Assembly (NCBI RefSeq): GCF_004359215.1
Contig: NC_090619.1
Location: 5,239,736-5,303,735 of the forward strand
Reading direction: 5' to 3'
DNA: 64,000 nucleotides
Source of the DNA: Bremia lactucae
Taxonomy: Eukaryota; Oomycota; Peronosporomycetes; Peronosporales; Peronosporaceae
Positions 32,041 to 43,882 of this stretch are shown piece by piece. The first letter of the stretch is position 1. Each line of letters begins with the position of its first letter. Both the position numbers and the translations under genes were made by a program. Under the pieces are notes generated by a model, which saw nothing but the letters and a program-made list of their open reading frames with translations, did not search any database and was not told the DNA's origin.

Positions 32041-32319
32041 AGATACAAGACCTTCTCAAACACAAGGAAATGGTTTATATGCAATGAGGCCGGGCACTTG
32101 CGTAAGGATGGTAAGCTTAGAGAAAAAAAAAGCGAAGGGACACTAATAACAGCTACTCAAGTGAGAAGAAGCGTTCCGCTAAAAGTAGTTATGCAATTTA
32201 CGCGAACTTGAGAGACGTAAGCCCACTTACATCAAAGAAGCCCGGATAGTAAAAGAGCAGAAGGACGAATATGATTATAGCAAAGGGGCAAAACTGAACA
32301 AAAACGAGCTAAACCCGAG

Positions 32320-33660
32320 TCAGTGACTGACATGAATGTACAGAATCCGTCATGGTCACTTGATAGTGCGAGTAACATGCACGTGGCCTGTAGTAAATCC
32401 GTATTTTTGAACTGCGAAAATTTAAATGTGAACGGAAAGGTGACATTAGCGGATTTTGAGGTACAGGATTTTTGGCATTTCGGCGAGTCCAATTGAAATC
32501 GGATGTGTGGAACTCAACACCAGAGTAGGTGATGACACCTTCAAAACAAAGATAGAAGATGTCCACTATGTCCAAAAAGCGATAATAAACCCTTTTTCCA
32601 ACCCAGCTAGAGCTTTAAGGGTTCGAAGTCGAGTATCGATGAGGTGAAATGAGTTTCGAGTTTGGTTTTGACAATGACTGCGCCTTTAAGCCAAGATGGT
32701 ATGTACGTACTGTACTTAACATGGTATATAACCAGCATGTAAGCCACGATAAAAATAACAAAAATTATGTAATAATTAACACTGAACCGGCAAGAATAAG
32801 CATGTCTACCGAAGATGATGAGTCGATGACCTTCAAAAGGCATGAGCGCCTAGGACATGTGGGTCCAAGTTACTGTAAGTTCATGGTCGATCACGGCCTG
32901 GTCAAAGGCATGATGTTAAGAAATCGCATGTTCCGAATTGTGATATATGTCGGCTGGCAAAGCGAAGGCATAAGTCGTCAAAGAAGTCGCTCCCGCATTT
33001 AAGTAGTGGTCCAAATGACTTTCTTTATGCTTATCCGTAAATTCCTCCTACGAACAATGGAACACAATTTTCTCAGAATTAAACAGTATCGATGGTTATA
33101 GCAGGCATGCAACAATTTATCCCGAAGTTATGATGCAAGCATCAAAAGTAAACCCACTCATCAAAAAATACATACAATGAGCTGAGCGTCAAGTGGAAAG
33201 GCAGGCTAAAATTATAATATCGGGTGATATCAAGAAAGGGATTGTTCAGCGACCTGTACCTCCAATTGATCTCGTTTGAATCTCTGTGAACGAACTCATA
33301 ATACCATGTTTTTTTGGAATGTCCACAGCAATGACGTTACAGTCTGGATTTCCAAAGTTATTATGGATTGATTTGATTAGTACCGCTGTGTACATCAAAA
33401 TCTAACTTACTCAAAGGTAATAAAGAAAAATCCTTACGAGTACTTGTATGGGTCACGGCCAGATGTGCACCAGGTTCGGACATTCGGCGCAATTGCATAC
33501 ATTCATAGAACAGTATGGGCTCAAAGAAGAAAGCTTGACCAAAATGTAATGATTGGATACGAGGTCGGATACCGCAAAGATACAGCTGGATACAAATTGT
33601 ACAAACCTGAATCACACACGGCTTGATTTGTTGCAGCACCCATCGATGAGGACACCTTGT
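32320..33660 (+). pseudogene. copia-1 protease and integrase remnants
   Basis: At 32340-32420 the frame reads SWSLDSASNMHVACSKS, the region of the retropepsin DSGA motif in a decayed form. A pre-integrase stretch (FKRHERLGHVGPSYCKFMVD) is at 32649-33002. The segment after the catalytic core is seen at 33430-33626 (KNPYEYLYGSRPDVHQVRTF, LDQNVMIGYEVGYRKDTAGY). Stops separate the pieces. Confidence 0.65.
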
Positions 33661-34599
33661 TTAGAGATAGACACACAGGATCGGCAACGCTAAGTTCCGA
33701 AGGTTGGAACGATTATGCATCTGACGATAGAGGTAAGATGTCAAACAATGACTGTGATGAGAATGATGATGTGAAACCGATGACGGCCTCAAAAGATGGT
33801 CTGACGTTTTATCTGACGATGGCTGCAGTGATGACGCCATGAATAATATGTTAGCTACGGGTGCTGCATAAACAATCAACCAAGTTACAAATTTGCCGAA
33901 TTTGGCATTAGTAGTTGCAAACCATACAATGTAAAATATGAAAACGAAGAGATTTAATGATGTGACAGTACAAGATGATGATGATGAATTAAATTATGCG
34001 ATTGAGCAGAATAAGGAACTTACGGATTTCGATGAAGTAACGAATAAGAGCTAAAAACAGATTAAGGGACAGAAACGGAAAAGCCTATGGATCTTGGAGC
34101 AGGCACTGGCTGTGCTGATAGTGCAGATCTAAGAATGACGGATAACAGGTCTTGCAAAAACAGACCCTTCTAGATAAAATTTGTTAAGGGAAATTGAGAA
34201 CGTAAACCCGTAGAAGATCAACTATTGCTGTTTATTGAAATCGACCAAATAGATCAAGTAGGTGCTGGTGCGATTGTAAATTCCAAACAACAAATTGTGA
34301 GGAGGCGGCGTACTCGAGACGAACCTAAAAAAGTTACTCACCTATGACGTGTCAGACATGGAACAGACACCGAAAGTATTGCATCCAGGCAAGCGAGTCA
34401 GAATTGTCCCGAAGTATCTTGATGATTACTACGTGAACGCCACAATGATGACTAGCGATCAATCGATGAACATTTGGCACGAGACGATGTCAAGAAGCTA
34501 CGTTCCTGGGTGGACTGACCCGATATCTGTGCATTGAAGATGAACAGAGGAAGGACGAGATTTTATGCAGCAGAGAAATACTGCGGCGATGTGCTTAAG

Positions 34600-35023
34600 T
34601 GATACAATTTCACCCAAGCTCATACTTGCCGCATACCAATGGAATTGATCGCACGAATCTATCCGGGAGAAGTCTCCAAGGAAGAAACAAACTCGTTGGA
34701 GTTGGACTATTGTGCAGCTATTGGAAGCCTTATGTACTTGGCAACAAGGACGAGACCTGATATTTCATTCGCAGTCGGCTACCTGAGCAGACTTGTGCGT
34801 AATCCTACTCGAAAACAGTACGGTGATGTAAAGAAGATCCTAGGTTTCTTATCGGAACCAAGTCACAAGGAATAGTCTACAAGTGCACTATGGTGCTAAA
34901 TGAGGAGCTTCACATACATTGATATTGTGACAGCTATTGGGGAAACACCTGGAACGAGAAAGAGTGTGACTGGATTTATTCTTACACTAGCAGGAAAAGC
35001 TATATCATGGGCCCTGTTAGAAG
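34600..35023 (+). pseudogene. copia-1 RT C-terminus and RNase H, 5' fragment
   Basis: The frame 34639-34875 reads LDYCAAIGSLMYLATRTRPD, ISFAVGYLSRLVRNPTRKQY and KKILGFL. This is the classic segment between RT and RNase H of copia elements. After stops, TPGTRKSVTGFILTLAGKAI SWA follows and is interrupted by the copia-2 LTR at 35024. Confidence 0.8.
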
Positions 35024-35232
35024 TCAATACACAAAGGTAGAGACACGGACACACATTTAAATGCATAAGAGAAAGTGTTATTATTTCGTTATCTCCTGGC
35101 TCGATATCAAATCCTTCCCGCAGAAGAAATCATATAATGAAACTCCAACAGTTGCTCGGCGCAAAGATTATATCAAAAACTGATTCTAGTACCACTTTCT
35201 TGGTATATCAACTTTAAGCTTGCCTTTCAACA
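35024..35232 (-). repeat. copia-2 LTR, left (3' LTR)
   Basis: Starts TGTTAGAAGTCAATACACAA and ends CTTTCAACA (TG...CA). It aligns along its length with 38654-38874. A purine-rich stretch on the minus strand (CGAGGACGAG) abuts its inner end as expected of the polypurine tract. Confidence 0.85.
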
Positions 35233-38200
35233 CTCGTCCTCGTCGGCACTGTCCTGACAGAAAATTTGATCTTTGCTCTGTCATCGTCGATCCGATGGAT
35301 TTATTTTAAACCGATCACTTGACGCATCTCGACCAATCTTGGTACAGCCAATGCCTTCGTAAGTATGCCTGTAGGCACACTCGAAGTTTCTCGATATTCA
35401 GGCTTTATAATTCCCCACTTCGTAAAACCATCCACAAACTTGATGCGCACATCAATATGTTTGGCCTAAGCCGAAGCTTTCTTACCGTCAAGTTGTTTCA
35501 AAGCTGCTTAGTTATCCACTCCCAGTGGCATAGGTTATTCAAATCTCAAATTTAAACCTTGCAATAGTTCGCGAATGCCCAAAAGTTCTCGAGCCATAAT
35601 GAATGCAGCTGTTAACTCAGCCTCCATGGTCGAAAGTGATTAGCCGCGTTGCTTCTTGCGCACTCAGCTCACTGGCATGCCATCAATCCTAATAAACCAC
35701 TGTCGGCAGCGAAATCCGCTTGTAACACATCTGTTTCATCTTCTCTTCCAATCATAGAAAGTCGCAATGTCTTCGTGCCAGACAGGTACATTGCAATTTT
35801 CTTGGCCGACTCATAATCTTCCAATGAGTCCTTCTTGACGCTTCATGCAGCGCAAAAGCAATAATTGGTCTGGTGCGACGCAAAAATCCATAGTAAACTC
35901 CCAAGTGACTGGAAAACCTTCACCGTAACCACACCTTCTCCTCCAAATACCGATAACGGCACAGCTACCGATTCTTCAGTATCGTTCCAGTCTTGAGTAA
36001 TTGGAACACGCACACTATGTCCCATTTCGAGACCGCGCTCCTTCGACATGTCCATAATTCCAACTTCTTGATCAAATGTGTACCCATCTTCGTCCTTGTA
36101 TTGAATACGCATACCCAAAAACTTGCGAGCACATCTGGGATCATAACCGATTTTGTAGTGAGCTCAGCAAAAATGAATCCTCAGAACCCTGATCACTTCC
36201 TGTTTCCAGAAGGTCATCCATGTAAATTCCAACAATCAATCAATGATCATGTGTCCATCTAAAGTAGACACACATGTCTGTGAGACTTTGATTAAAACTA
36301 ATGTAAACCAATTTCTGGTGTAGCAATTTACTCCATAGTCTTCCGGCTTGTTTTAATCCATATAGTGCTTTCTTCAGCTCCAAAACAATCTCATTGTTCT
36401 CCGAAACACTTATTTTCTTCTTCAATTTTTCTGCAAGCTGCATTCCCTGCTGTACGTGGATGTAAATGTCGAGATAATCTTCCTTGTCTGCTTTAACGTA
36501 AGCGTTTGGAACATCTCCATGCTTCGCAGGTCCCTTCCACTTCTTGCCAGTGCGAAAATCATCTTCACGCTGGACATATCAATCACAGCAATAAAAGTAA
36601 CTTCATAGCTCACTCCAAAGACTTGTTCATTCCCACACGCGACCAATCTCGCTTTTAATCGCTCAATACCACCTTCTGCGTCGCACTTCGTCTTAAAATT
36701 CCACTTCGAATGAAGTGCTCGAATATCATTTGGAGCCTTCACAATATTCCAAACTCCGTTGTTCTCCAAAGCTTGCAATTCTTCAGAAATTGCCTTCATC
36801 TACCCTTCCTTATGACTACTACGCATACAGTGTAGCAGTCATACCAAAGTTTCTTGGGTCAGATATCGTGACAGCATTGACAACGTCATCATCCATGGCT
36901 GAACTCTCAGTTCTTTGTCCCTGGCTTGGTTGCTCGCCGATCTTGTCACAACCTTCTTCTTTCTTGTTCATGGAGTCCTTTTCTTCATCTTCTGTGATTG
37001 GTCCTGACGACTTGTCGCCTCCTCCATCGTTGTTGTTATTTACCGTCACCAAGTGTGTAACCCTTTCGGTCCAAGATTCCATACGAGATTAAATTGTGCT
37101 TCACGCCCTCAGCAAAGTATACATCGGTAAGAGTCAGCACACGCTCAATTCCACAAGCCAAGACGTTAATTGTCACAGTGCCTTTTTTGGTTATATGAAG
37201 CGGCTGTCCATCGGGTTGATGACAAATCCCTTCACACGGCTTGACATTTTAAAGCCATGACTCATCACTGACCAAGTGTCTACTGGCCCCGCTATCCAAA
37301 ATCCAGACATCGTATTGTTGACTTGAAGCTTCATTTACAGCAAGCGACAAATTTGTTCGAGGTCCTTGTGGTCGTTTGCGTTTGCGTTTTTGACACGCTC
37401 CGTGCAAATGTCCCACTTCGTGACAAAAATGACCTTTGCGCATTTCCTTGCGTTGTCGATCGGTAACAGAATTAACGATTTATCTTGTGCTCGCTTTTTC
37501 TCACCCGAGAGTTCTTTCTCTCCCAGTGTGGAACTCAAATGCTTGTGCAAAGTGAGCGAGCTGTTTTGCTTGTACCAGGTAATCCGTTCTCGTGTGGTCA
37601 ACTTTTGCCAGTAAAATTGTCCGCATAGCCGTAGAGGCGTATTGCACAATATTGTATACAACTAAATAATTACCACCGTTTCCACAATCTTCGGAAATGG
37701 CCGTCAGATATGTATAATGTTCTGGCCAACTTCGGTTTCGGGCTCTTACGTTGCGCAAAACGTCTTGTCGCTTGGGCCGGTGTTATACTGGTCTTGAATG
37801 CTTCAAGCATTATCTGAAATTACGTACTGCAAAGTGGGTTATTGACTCCACCACATCGCAACTTGCCTATTATAGTATCTCTCTGCAGTCCCAGAGTAAT
37901 ACAAGCTAAGCTAATCCACTCACACATCTTCAGGCCATTCAAATCCACAAGACGACTGCGCCAAAGTAAATTGTCGCTCGGATCTCCGACCCCAATCCAA
38001 AAAACCAAAACCAAGTCCTTCGTACAAATCGCGTCCATCGGACGCTCAAATGCCGGGCTTCTTTTGTCTCGCATCAGGTTATCGCACTTGAAGTATATTT
38101 CCTTGTGCATGACCATATCCATCTAGGTCCTGATGTTGCATGTACCCATGCCCTCCAGCTTGGGGCAACATACCAGGAATTCCAAGTCCTGGTGCAACTT

Positions 38201-38641
38201 GACCGCGAACGTCCTGGCTGGGGCCATTATATTCGGGCTGTTCAATTGGCCTCCTCGGAGTAAATAGGCACACCAATGAACCCTTCCAAGTTGTTCTTAT
38301 GCATTCCTGTCCCTCTTCCCAAAGTCGAAATAAACAAACTTGAATGTCTAGACGGAGTCATAGGCGTGTCCCTATGTCTCCCACGCCCTTCCTCGGCTTT
38401 CATCAACCTTGCCTGTGACTCCTCAAGCCTATCCAGACGTCCGGTTATACCTCTCATCAACACCAGGAGTTCTGACGCGTCATCACACCTGGTGGTAGCA
38501 TTGTCCACCGCATGGACAACACCCGGTTTTCTCAGCTCTTCATAAATCTTCACACTCACTGGCCCTATTGTGACCAGTGGCAGGGGCTGCTTCCTCATAT
38601 ACGCGCCGTCAAGCGTGTCACCCATGATTGCCCCGTGCTTT

Positions 38642-38653
38642 GGGCTCATAATC
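38642..38653 (-). other. copia-2 primer-binding site, half-tRNA type
   Basis: The + strand reads GGGCTCATAATC just before the 5' LTR. It matches, with one change, the GGGCTCATAACC at the same place in copia-3. That is the anticodon arm of initiator methionine tRNA (anticodon CAT). Confidence 0.6.
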
Positions 38654-38874
38654 TGTTAGAAGTCAATACACAAAGGAAGAGACAGAGGACACACAATTAA
38701 ATGCAAAATAGAGAGTGTTATTAGTTTCGTTATCTCCTGGCTAGCAATCAAATTCTTCCCGTAGAAGAACTCATAAAAATAAAACTTCCAAAATTGCTCG
38801 GCGCAAAGATGATATCAACAACTGATACTAGTGCCACTTTTTTGGTACATCAACTTGAAGCTTGCCTTTCAACA
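38654..38874 (-). repeat. copia-2 LTR, right (5' LTR)
   Basis: This copy is TGTTAGAAGTCAATACACAA ... CTTTCAACA, 221 bp, slightly longer than the left copy. It is bounded outside by GGCCG and the resumed copia-1 sequence. Confidence 0.85.
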
Positions 38875-39329
38875 GGCCGCACATCGATAGATTAAGTGGC
38901 TAAGTCTACAGCTGAAGCAGAGTACATTGCTAGTGCTGAAGCGGCCATGGAAGCAATGGGCTTGCAGAATATAATTTTAGAGGCAATACCGTGTGTGAAT
39001 GTTCATGTAAACATGCAATCGACAACTAAGCAGCCCTCGTAATGTGCAAAGATCCCACTACAGCAGACGAACAAAACACATCGAGTTGAAGTGGCTTTCG
39101 TTCGTAGAATGGTAAAGCAAGGGAAGCTGGCTATTGCCAAGGTTGCTTCCCTGCTGACAAGTCACCGATTACGACACCTATGTATACTCGGAGGCGTGAA
39201 GATTCCAGGTTAAATCGACTGTGGAAGTGAGACGTGCTTTACGTCGGTTGGCGGCTAGTTGGAATCCGTTTTACATCAATGGTCCTGTTGGGTAACGGTG
39301 TGGTCGGTCAAATCTGGAAAAGAGTATAT

Positions 39330-39430
39330 GGAGACACGAAGTATGAGAAGAAGTTAGTAGTATATGTGTAAGTAGCTAGGAGACACGACGTATGAGAATA
39401 AATTAGTAGTATATATATAAGTAAGTTGTA
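39330..39430. repeat. Two tandem copies of a roughly 50-bp unit
   Basis: GGAGACACGAAGTATGAGAA... and GGAGACACGACGTATGAGAA... each run into TTAGTAGTATATRTRTAAGT. They lie in the putative copia-1 LTR. Confidence 0.75.
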
Positions 39431-39432
39431 TA

Positions 39433-39437
39433 CGTAA
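39433..39437. repeat. copia-3 target-site duplication, left (CGTAA)
   Basis: Five bases identical to 44097-44101, immediately outside the TG...CA LTR ends. Five base pairs is the normal copia length. Confidence 0.85.
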
Positions 39438-39596
39438 TGTCAAACACGAGAGGAAAAGATGCTGCTACAAAGAGTGGTGGTAAAGATCGAAGTGAGTATA
39501 TTGTTCTGCTTAAACTGCTTTCTCTTCACATATTCCTAACTGGGTTTTTACCTGTTTTGTGCCGTTTTCCGGTCGACTACACGTTGCTTTTTAACA
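39438..39596 (-). repeat. copia-3 LTR, left (3' LTR, 159 bp)
   Basis: TGTCAAACACGAGAGGAAAA ... CTTTTTAACA. Inside its right edge, the minus strand has a GAGGGAGGAG purine run, the polypurine tract. It lacks a roughly 55-bp segment present in the other LTR. Confidence 0.9.
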
Positions 39597-39647
39597 CTCC
39601 TCCCTCACAGCGTCGGGCACGTCTGACATTCTCTACTTCAGCTTTTT

Positions 39648-41470
39648 TTATTTCAACTTTCCATGATCCATTGAGCACAGCGTCATCAACTCTCGCAGCC
39701 GGACAGCGCCAAATGCTTTCGTTAACAAGTCAGCTGCCATCGCCTTCGTCGGTACGTAGGTGGGCTTCACAATCCCTTTCTTGGCGTAATCCTTGATAAA
39801 CTTGAGCTTAATATCGATGTGCTTTGCGCGTGTCGAACTCTCTTCATTTTCCAGCTGACGGATTGCCGCTTGATTGTCCATTTCCATGATCATCGGCAAC
39901 GCTACAGTGAACTCCAATTGGGTAAGTAGTTCGCGCAGTCTCAATAATTCTTGTCCAGCGTGTGACGCTGACGCAAATTCTGCTTCATGGTAGATATCAC
40001 GACGGCCGCCTGTTTGCGACACTTCCAGCCCACAATTATGCCGTTCAAGCAATATATTCCGCCGCTGACCGATTTACGACTGCTCTTATTGCCGACGAAA
40101 TCCGCGTCGCTTATGCTGGTAAGTTCCAGGACGGAATTGTTTCTATCTTGTTTTTGCTTGAGCCGTAGTTTCACATCATTGGTTTCTTTTAGGTACCTCG
40201 TGATCCGCTTGGCCAGCTGCCAGTCGCTTGATAGTGACGCATGCGCTCGGCGAGTCGCTCGGTGGACTGCATATGCAATTTCGGGGCGTGAGCAGCGTGC
40301 TAGCCATAATAGGGATCCGACTATGGACTGGAAGCTCTGCATCGATGCGCCTCTATCTGGACTATCCGTGCGAAGAAGTAGGTCCACGTCACGCACATCG
40401 TTGTCATAATCGAGTCCCAACGGTGAAGTAATAGGATTTGCATCTTGTAAACCAAACTTCATTAGAATCTCATCAATAGACGCTTCTTGATCGATGCCAT
40501 ACCCATTCTCAGCCGAGTAAGAAATTCGCATGCCTAGGAATCTATTGACAACTCCCAAGTCCTTGATCTGCAGTGTTGTCAAGAATCTAAGAACTTGGTC
40601 CACACGTTCCTGCGTTGTCCCTGTCGCTAGTAAATCATCCACATACACTCGAACAATTGTATGACCACCGTTGTCGATTTTGAAAAAAAGACAGGTCTCT
40701 GTCACACTTTGCACGAAACCTGCTCGTAGCAATCCCTTTTGAAAAAGCTCTGACCAAAGTCGGCCAGCTTGCTTCAGACCATGCAGACTGCGCTGAAGTC
40801 GTAAAACCACTTGTCCAGAATGCTGCAGTCTAAGCCGCTGAAGGTCCGCATCATCCACAATCATACCCTGTGGTACAAAACATTAATGTCGATTTCTGGC
40901 TCCGTAGATGCCTTTACGTATGGGTTTGGCACATCACCGTGTCGCGCTGGCACACCCGATATTTGTGACAGTGCCAAAATTACCTTACTCGTCGTCATAT
41001 CCATGACCGCGGCAAATGTCAGTGTGTAATCTTCGCCCAGCGACTGTTCGTTTCCAAACGCCACCATGTGTGCCTTATAACACTTTACGTTACCATTCGC
41101 ATCTCTGTTCAGTTTAAACACCCGCTTCGTGTGGGGCGGGCATATCATCAGTGCGGGGCACTACCTCCCACGTTTCGTTTGCGACCAGCGAATTACCCTC
41201 AACTTTTGCTGCACGCTCCCATTCGACGCGCTTGTCACTCTTCACTATCTCTTTTTTAGCAGCTTTCCAACTAGTAGGTACTTCATGATACACTGCCCCA
41301 ATAATTTCGCGTGGTGGGATTTTCTTCCCACCATATCGTGTTACCATGCCCGAACCAGGGCTTATCACTTCCTTTTTATCAGCGGCTTCTTTCCTTGACG
41401 TCCACGCGTACCGCGCTTTTTCCGCTTCTGAGTTTTGCTTGTGACTCCTCCCGATGTCCAATATCGTCAC
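39648..41470 (-). pseudogene. copia-3 reverse transcriptase and RNase H, frameshifted
   Basis: Open blocks at 41470-41114, 41148-40861, 40864-39941 and 40052-39648 overlap in shifted frames. They contain VFKLNRDANGNVKCYKAHMV, RSLHGLKQAGRLWSELF, the catalytic box YVDDLLATG near 40640, LGMRISYS, IVGSLLWLARCSRPEIAYAV, SDADFVGNKSSRKSVSGGIY and, for RNase H, MEMDNQAAIRQLENE and AKHIDIKLKFIKDYAKKGIV. All are copia hallmarks. A frameshift near 40000 splits the last two blocks. Confidence 0.9.
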
Positions 41471-41715
41471 AAGTACTTAAGGTCTTCTCTTCGCCCATCT
41501 CGACTTCAACTGCACATCACATTGTCGAATGAGCCGATCATTCGCCTCTTTACTTAGTGTCTTGATATTCTGAACATGTTGATGGGTACGTACCACCCGG
41601 TCCTTCGTAAACAAGACGCGTAACTTTTAACTTCATCATTCTTACCAATAATGATCCCCTCCTCCCCGCGTCTGTCGAGTGCCTTCAGCTTTGATTTACG
41701 TATAGCAGTACACGG

Positions 41716-42662
41716 TCAGCCGAAGATGACAACTTCAGTCAGGATAGGCTTAATCCCTGTCAGCACTTCAGTAGAAGATGCGTGTCCAATATTTCCTTGA
41801 GATGGGCTGCGGTTCAGAATACAAGCCGCATATTCCGCTGCGTCGTCCCATAAACTTAAAGGCAAGCCAGACCCAAAGATCATTGAGCGCACCATGTTCA
41901 TAATCATCTGATGCATACGTTCCGCTTTCCCGTTGGATGCTTGATTGTCAGCTTCCGAAATCTGTCAACGTACACCTTAGCTCTTGAAAAAAGGATCCAC
42001 AACCTTGTATTCACTTCCTCCATCTGTTCGAAGGCAATGTACTCTGCAATCAAAGCGCTTTTCAAAGTAGACGAGGAACTGCTTGAACTGCTTAGATGCC
42101 TTGTCTTTGGTCCTGGCGAGAAATACGCGACAAAAATCGCTTTTATGATCAACAAATTTAATCATGTATCGGTTTCCAAGTCTGTCGGCTGGAGTGATCG
42201 TCCCCTTGATGTCGCTGCAAATGACACCGCGAACTCTATCAATGGGTGCGTTCCGTCCTGTGTCTTTCCGCGACTGGTTTTCGCGCCTTTGCTTGCCGTG
42301 AGCACATGTCACGCAAGTCGGCCTTTCCTTATCCGTAAGACATATCCCACTTTCAGGGTCACGTGCCATGCTCTCTATCGTGTCGTATGAAAGATGGCCA
42401 AAACGCAGATGAAAATCCAATGGACTCCCCGACTGCACATCGCTGCACGGCGCATTCACTGCGTCAGGGAGAGCCACAGTCACATAATCAACGACTTCTT
42501 CGCCTCAGCATTGGCGACTTTTACAACTAATACGTTGCTTGCATCCTTGTGCACATCAAACACTTTACACCCGTTACTTCGACGGCCAACGTAACGTTTT
42601 AGCCCGTCATAGCAGAGCTCGTATCCCAGCTCATCTATCTTTCCATATGAAAAATATTCCAT
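41716..42662 (-). pseudogene. copia-3 pre-integrase and integrase
   Basis: The block 42483-41977 reads LDFHLRFGHLSYDTIESMAR, CVTCAHGKQRR (the HHCC finger), then VICSDIKGTITPADRLGNRY, FVDHKSDFCRVFLARTKDKA and LRTDGGSEY, which carries the first two catalytic Asp residues (SDIKG, RTDGG). The C-terminal part is 41916-41716 (SLWDDAAEYAACILNRSPS). The third acidic residue falls in a frameshifted stretch between them. Confidence 0.88.
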
Positions 42663-42990
42663 GGTAGGTTGTGTGCATAGTATACTTCACGTAGGGTGCC
42701 TTGGCGCACTTCACCGTCCACGCAAGCCTTGGATGTAGCACTTCCCTTGAGCTGCATCTTCATGGTCTCACCGTTCGGGAGCAAGCATTCTTCTTCGCAC
42801 TCTACTGGATCATGCAGCTGTGCAGCTGTTTTCACCAAATGACGACTGGAACCGCTGTCAAGAATCCATTGGGACGTGGGATCCACCCCATCAGCAACCG
42901 CCAGCGCAAAATTCTTCTGCTTTTTTCTTGGACATTCACGCTTGTAGTGCCTTCTTTTCCACGCTGGAAACAAATGCCTGGTTTTTTTTC
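42635..42990 (-). pseudogene. copia-3 zinc knuckle and protease
   Basis: Reads HYKRECPRKKQKNFALAV, SQWILDSGSSRHLVKTAAQL, then EEECLLPNGETMKMQLKGSA. DSGS is the protease active site. In the knuckle the second Cys is Arg, with a frameshift at the Lys/Arg stretch, so the finger is broken. Confidence 0.8.
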
Positions 42991-43027
42991 TCTCGCGCCA
43001 AGTTTAACGTCTTCGATCGCCATCATC

Positions 43028-43775
43028 CTAAGCTTTAAAATACAGCCAACGTTGCCCTACTCCCAAAGATAGACGTAATTCATTCGTCTGAGCAAAGTGC
43101 ACTAATTCCTCTGCTTGTCTCAAAAAGTAATCACGGTGCAGATTAAAACGCGCGAGTAGAACTCCTTGAAACACACTTGATGAACAGGCGTACTCAGCGA
43201 TGTTGTCGAGCACCTGGTCAGGCGCTCCACTGACAGCATCACTCACAGCCATCATATACATCATGTGATCATTCCATGTCTTCCGTCCACATGCACTCAC
43301 TGAGTTCTTCCGCGATACGAGCTTGACGAAGAAAACGCTTTCCCCAAGGACCGAATCCAGCTCCAAGTCCAGGATACACCTCCTTCCCTTCAAAGGCCTC
43401 AATCGCAAGCTTTAGGTCCCTGAATCCCGGCACCCTTGGCGCCGCAAGATACGTAGGAGCTTGTGTTTGTCTATGTGCATCTTCTTGAGGATGCTGTGGA
43501 TGAAAACCTATCCCCCTGACTGCTCCTTCTGCCCTCTCTTGCCTAAATCCTGCTGCATAGTGTTGCGCTGGACTTGGCGTGACTTCGTCTTCAAAGGAAG
43601 CCATTGTCATGCTGCGACCGTGTCCCGTTCGCGCCTCCGCATAAGTGTGGAAGGTGCTGCTACAGGCAGACGCAACCGAAACTTGGTCACCTCCAACTTG
43701 TCGAGCTTCTAGCCTGTTAAGGTGAGCTCCGATATCACCCTTCATTTCCGTCTTTATTTCCAGCAGCCTTGCCAC
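43028..43775 (-). pseudogene. copia-3 gag
   Basis: Two overlapping frames (43775-43269 and 43408-43028). The first gives APRVPGFRDLKLAIEAFEGK and FGPWGKRFLRQARIAEELSE. The second gives WNDHMMYMMAVSDAVSGAPD and QAEELVHFAQTNELRLS. Gag of copia-2 (37335-38649) has related pieces (HFAQAFEFH), so the two belong to neighbouring families. Confidence 0.75.
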
Positions 43776-43870
43776 AGCCTCGTCCGTGTCGGAGCCTGTA
43801 CTAGCTCCGGCATCGACGGCGTGCGGCGTGCTTGGCGCTTGGGGTCGATGTGGAGCGTCCTCATGGATTT

Positions 43871-43882
43871 GGGCTCATAACC
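43871..43882 (-). other. copia-3 primer-binding site matching initiator tRNA-Met anticodon arm
   Basis: The + strand reads GGGCTCATAACC directly before the 5' LTR. The sequence equals an initiator tRNA-Met anticodon stem and loop (GGG CT CAT AA CC). Drosophila copia and yeast Ty5 prime with such a cleaved half-tRNA, so this element probably does so as well. Confidence 0.7.

Larger units (their letters stand above)
31320..35023 (+). mobile_element. Old Ty1/copia element (copia-1), left part
   Basis: The order on the + strand is gag, protease/pre-integrase, integrase and RNase H remnants. It begins near MGSSQLRNEISETTGLP at 31330. All frames are short. The RNase H region at 34990-35023 (TGFILTLAGKAISWA) is cut off by the insertion of copia-2 and continues after 38875 with VAKSTAEAEYIASAEAAMEA. 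The element is therefore older than copia-2. Confidence 0.85.
35024..38874 (-). mobile_element. Ty1/copia element copia-2, nested in copia-1, integrase lost
   Basis: Two LTRs (35024-35232 and 38654-38874) enclose a minus-strand element. The flanks GGCCC and GGCCG are a 4-of-5 match for a 5-bp target duplication. From right to left are gag (38649 to 37335, with the zinc knuckle remnant HFCHEVGHLHGAC), protease (WILDSGASRHLV near 37290), pre-integrase, then directly the pre-RT linker and RT (36799-36240, RALHSKWNFKTK, LKKALYGLKQAGRLWSKLLH) and a distal RT piece (36118-35843). The integrase core is missing between about 37085 and 37130. The element is 3.85 kb, shorter than a full copia. The LTRs differ at many sites, so the insertion is old. 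Confidence 0.85.
38875..39437 (+). mobile_element. copia-1, right part (RNase H end and probable LTR start)
   Basis: Resumes the copia-1 RNase H: VAKSTAEAEYIASAEAAMEA, GLQNIILEAIP, then THRVEVAFVRRMVKQGKLA. A TGTTGGGTAACGG at about 39286 could be the start of its 3' LTR. Two tandem copies of a unit of about 50 bp (39330-39430) lie there. The sequence is interrupted at 39437/39438 by copia-3 and probably continues at 44102. Confidence 0.7.
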
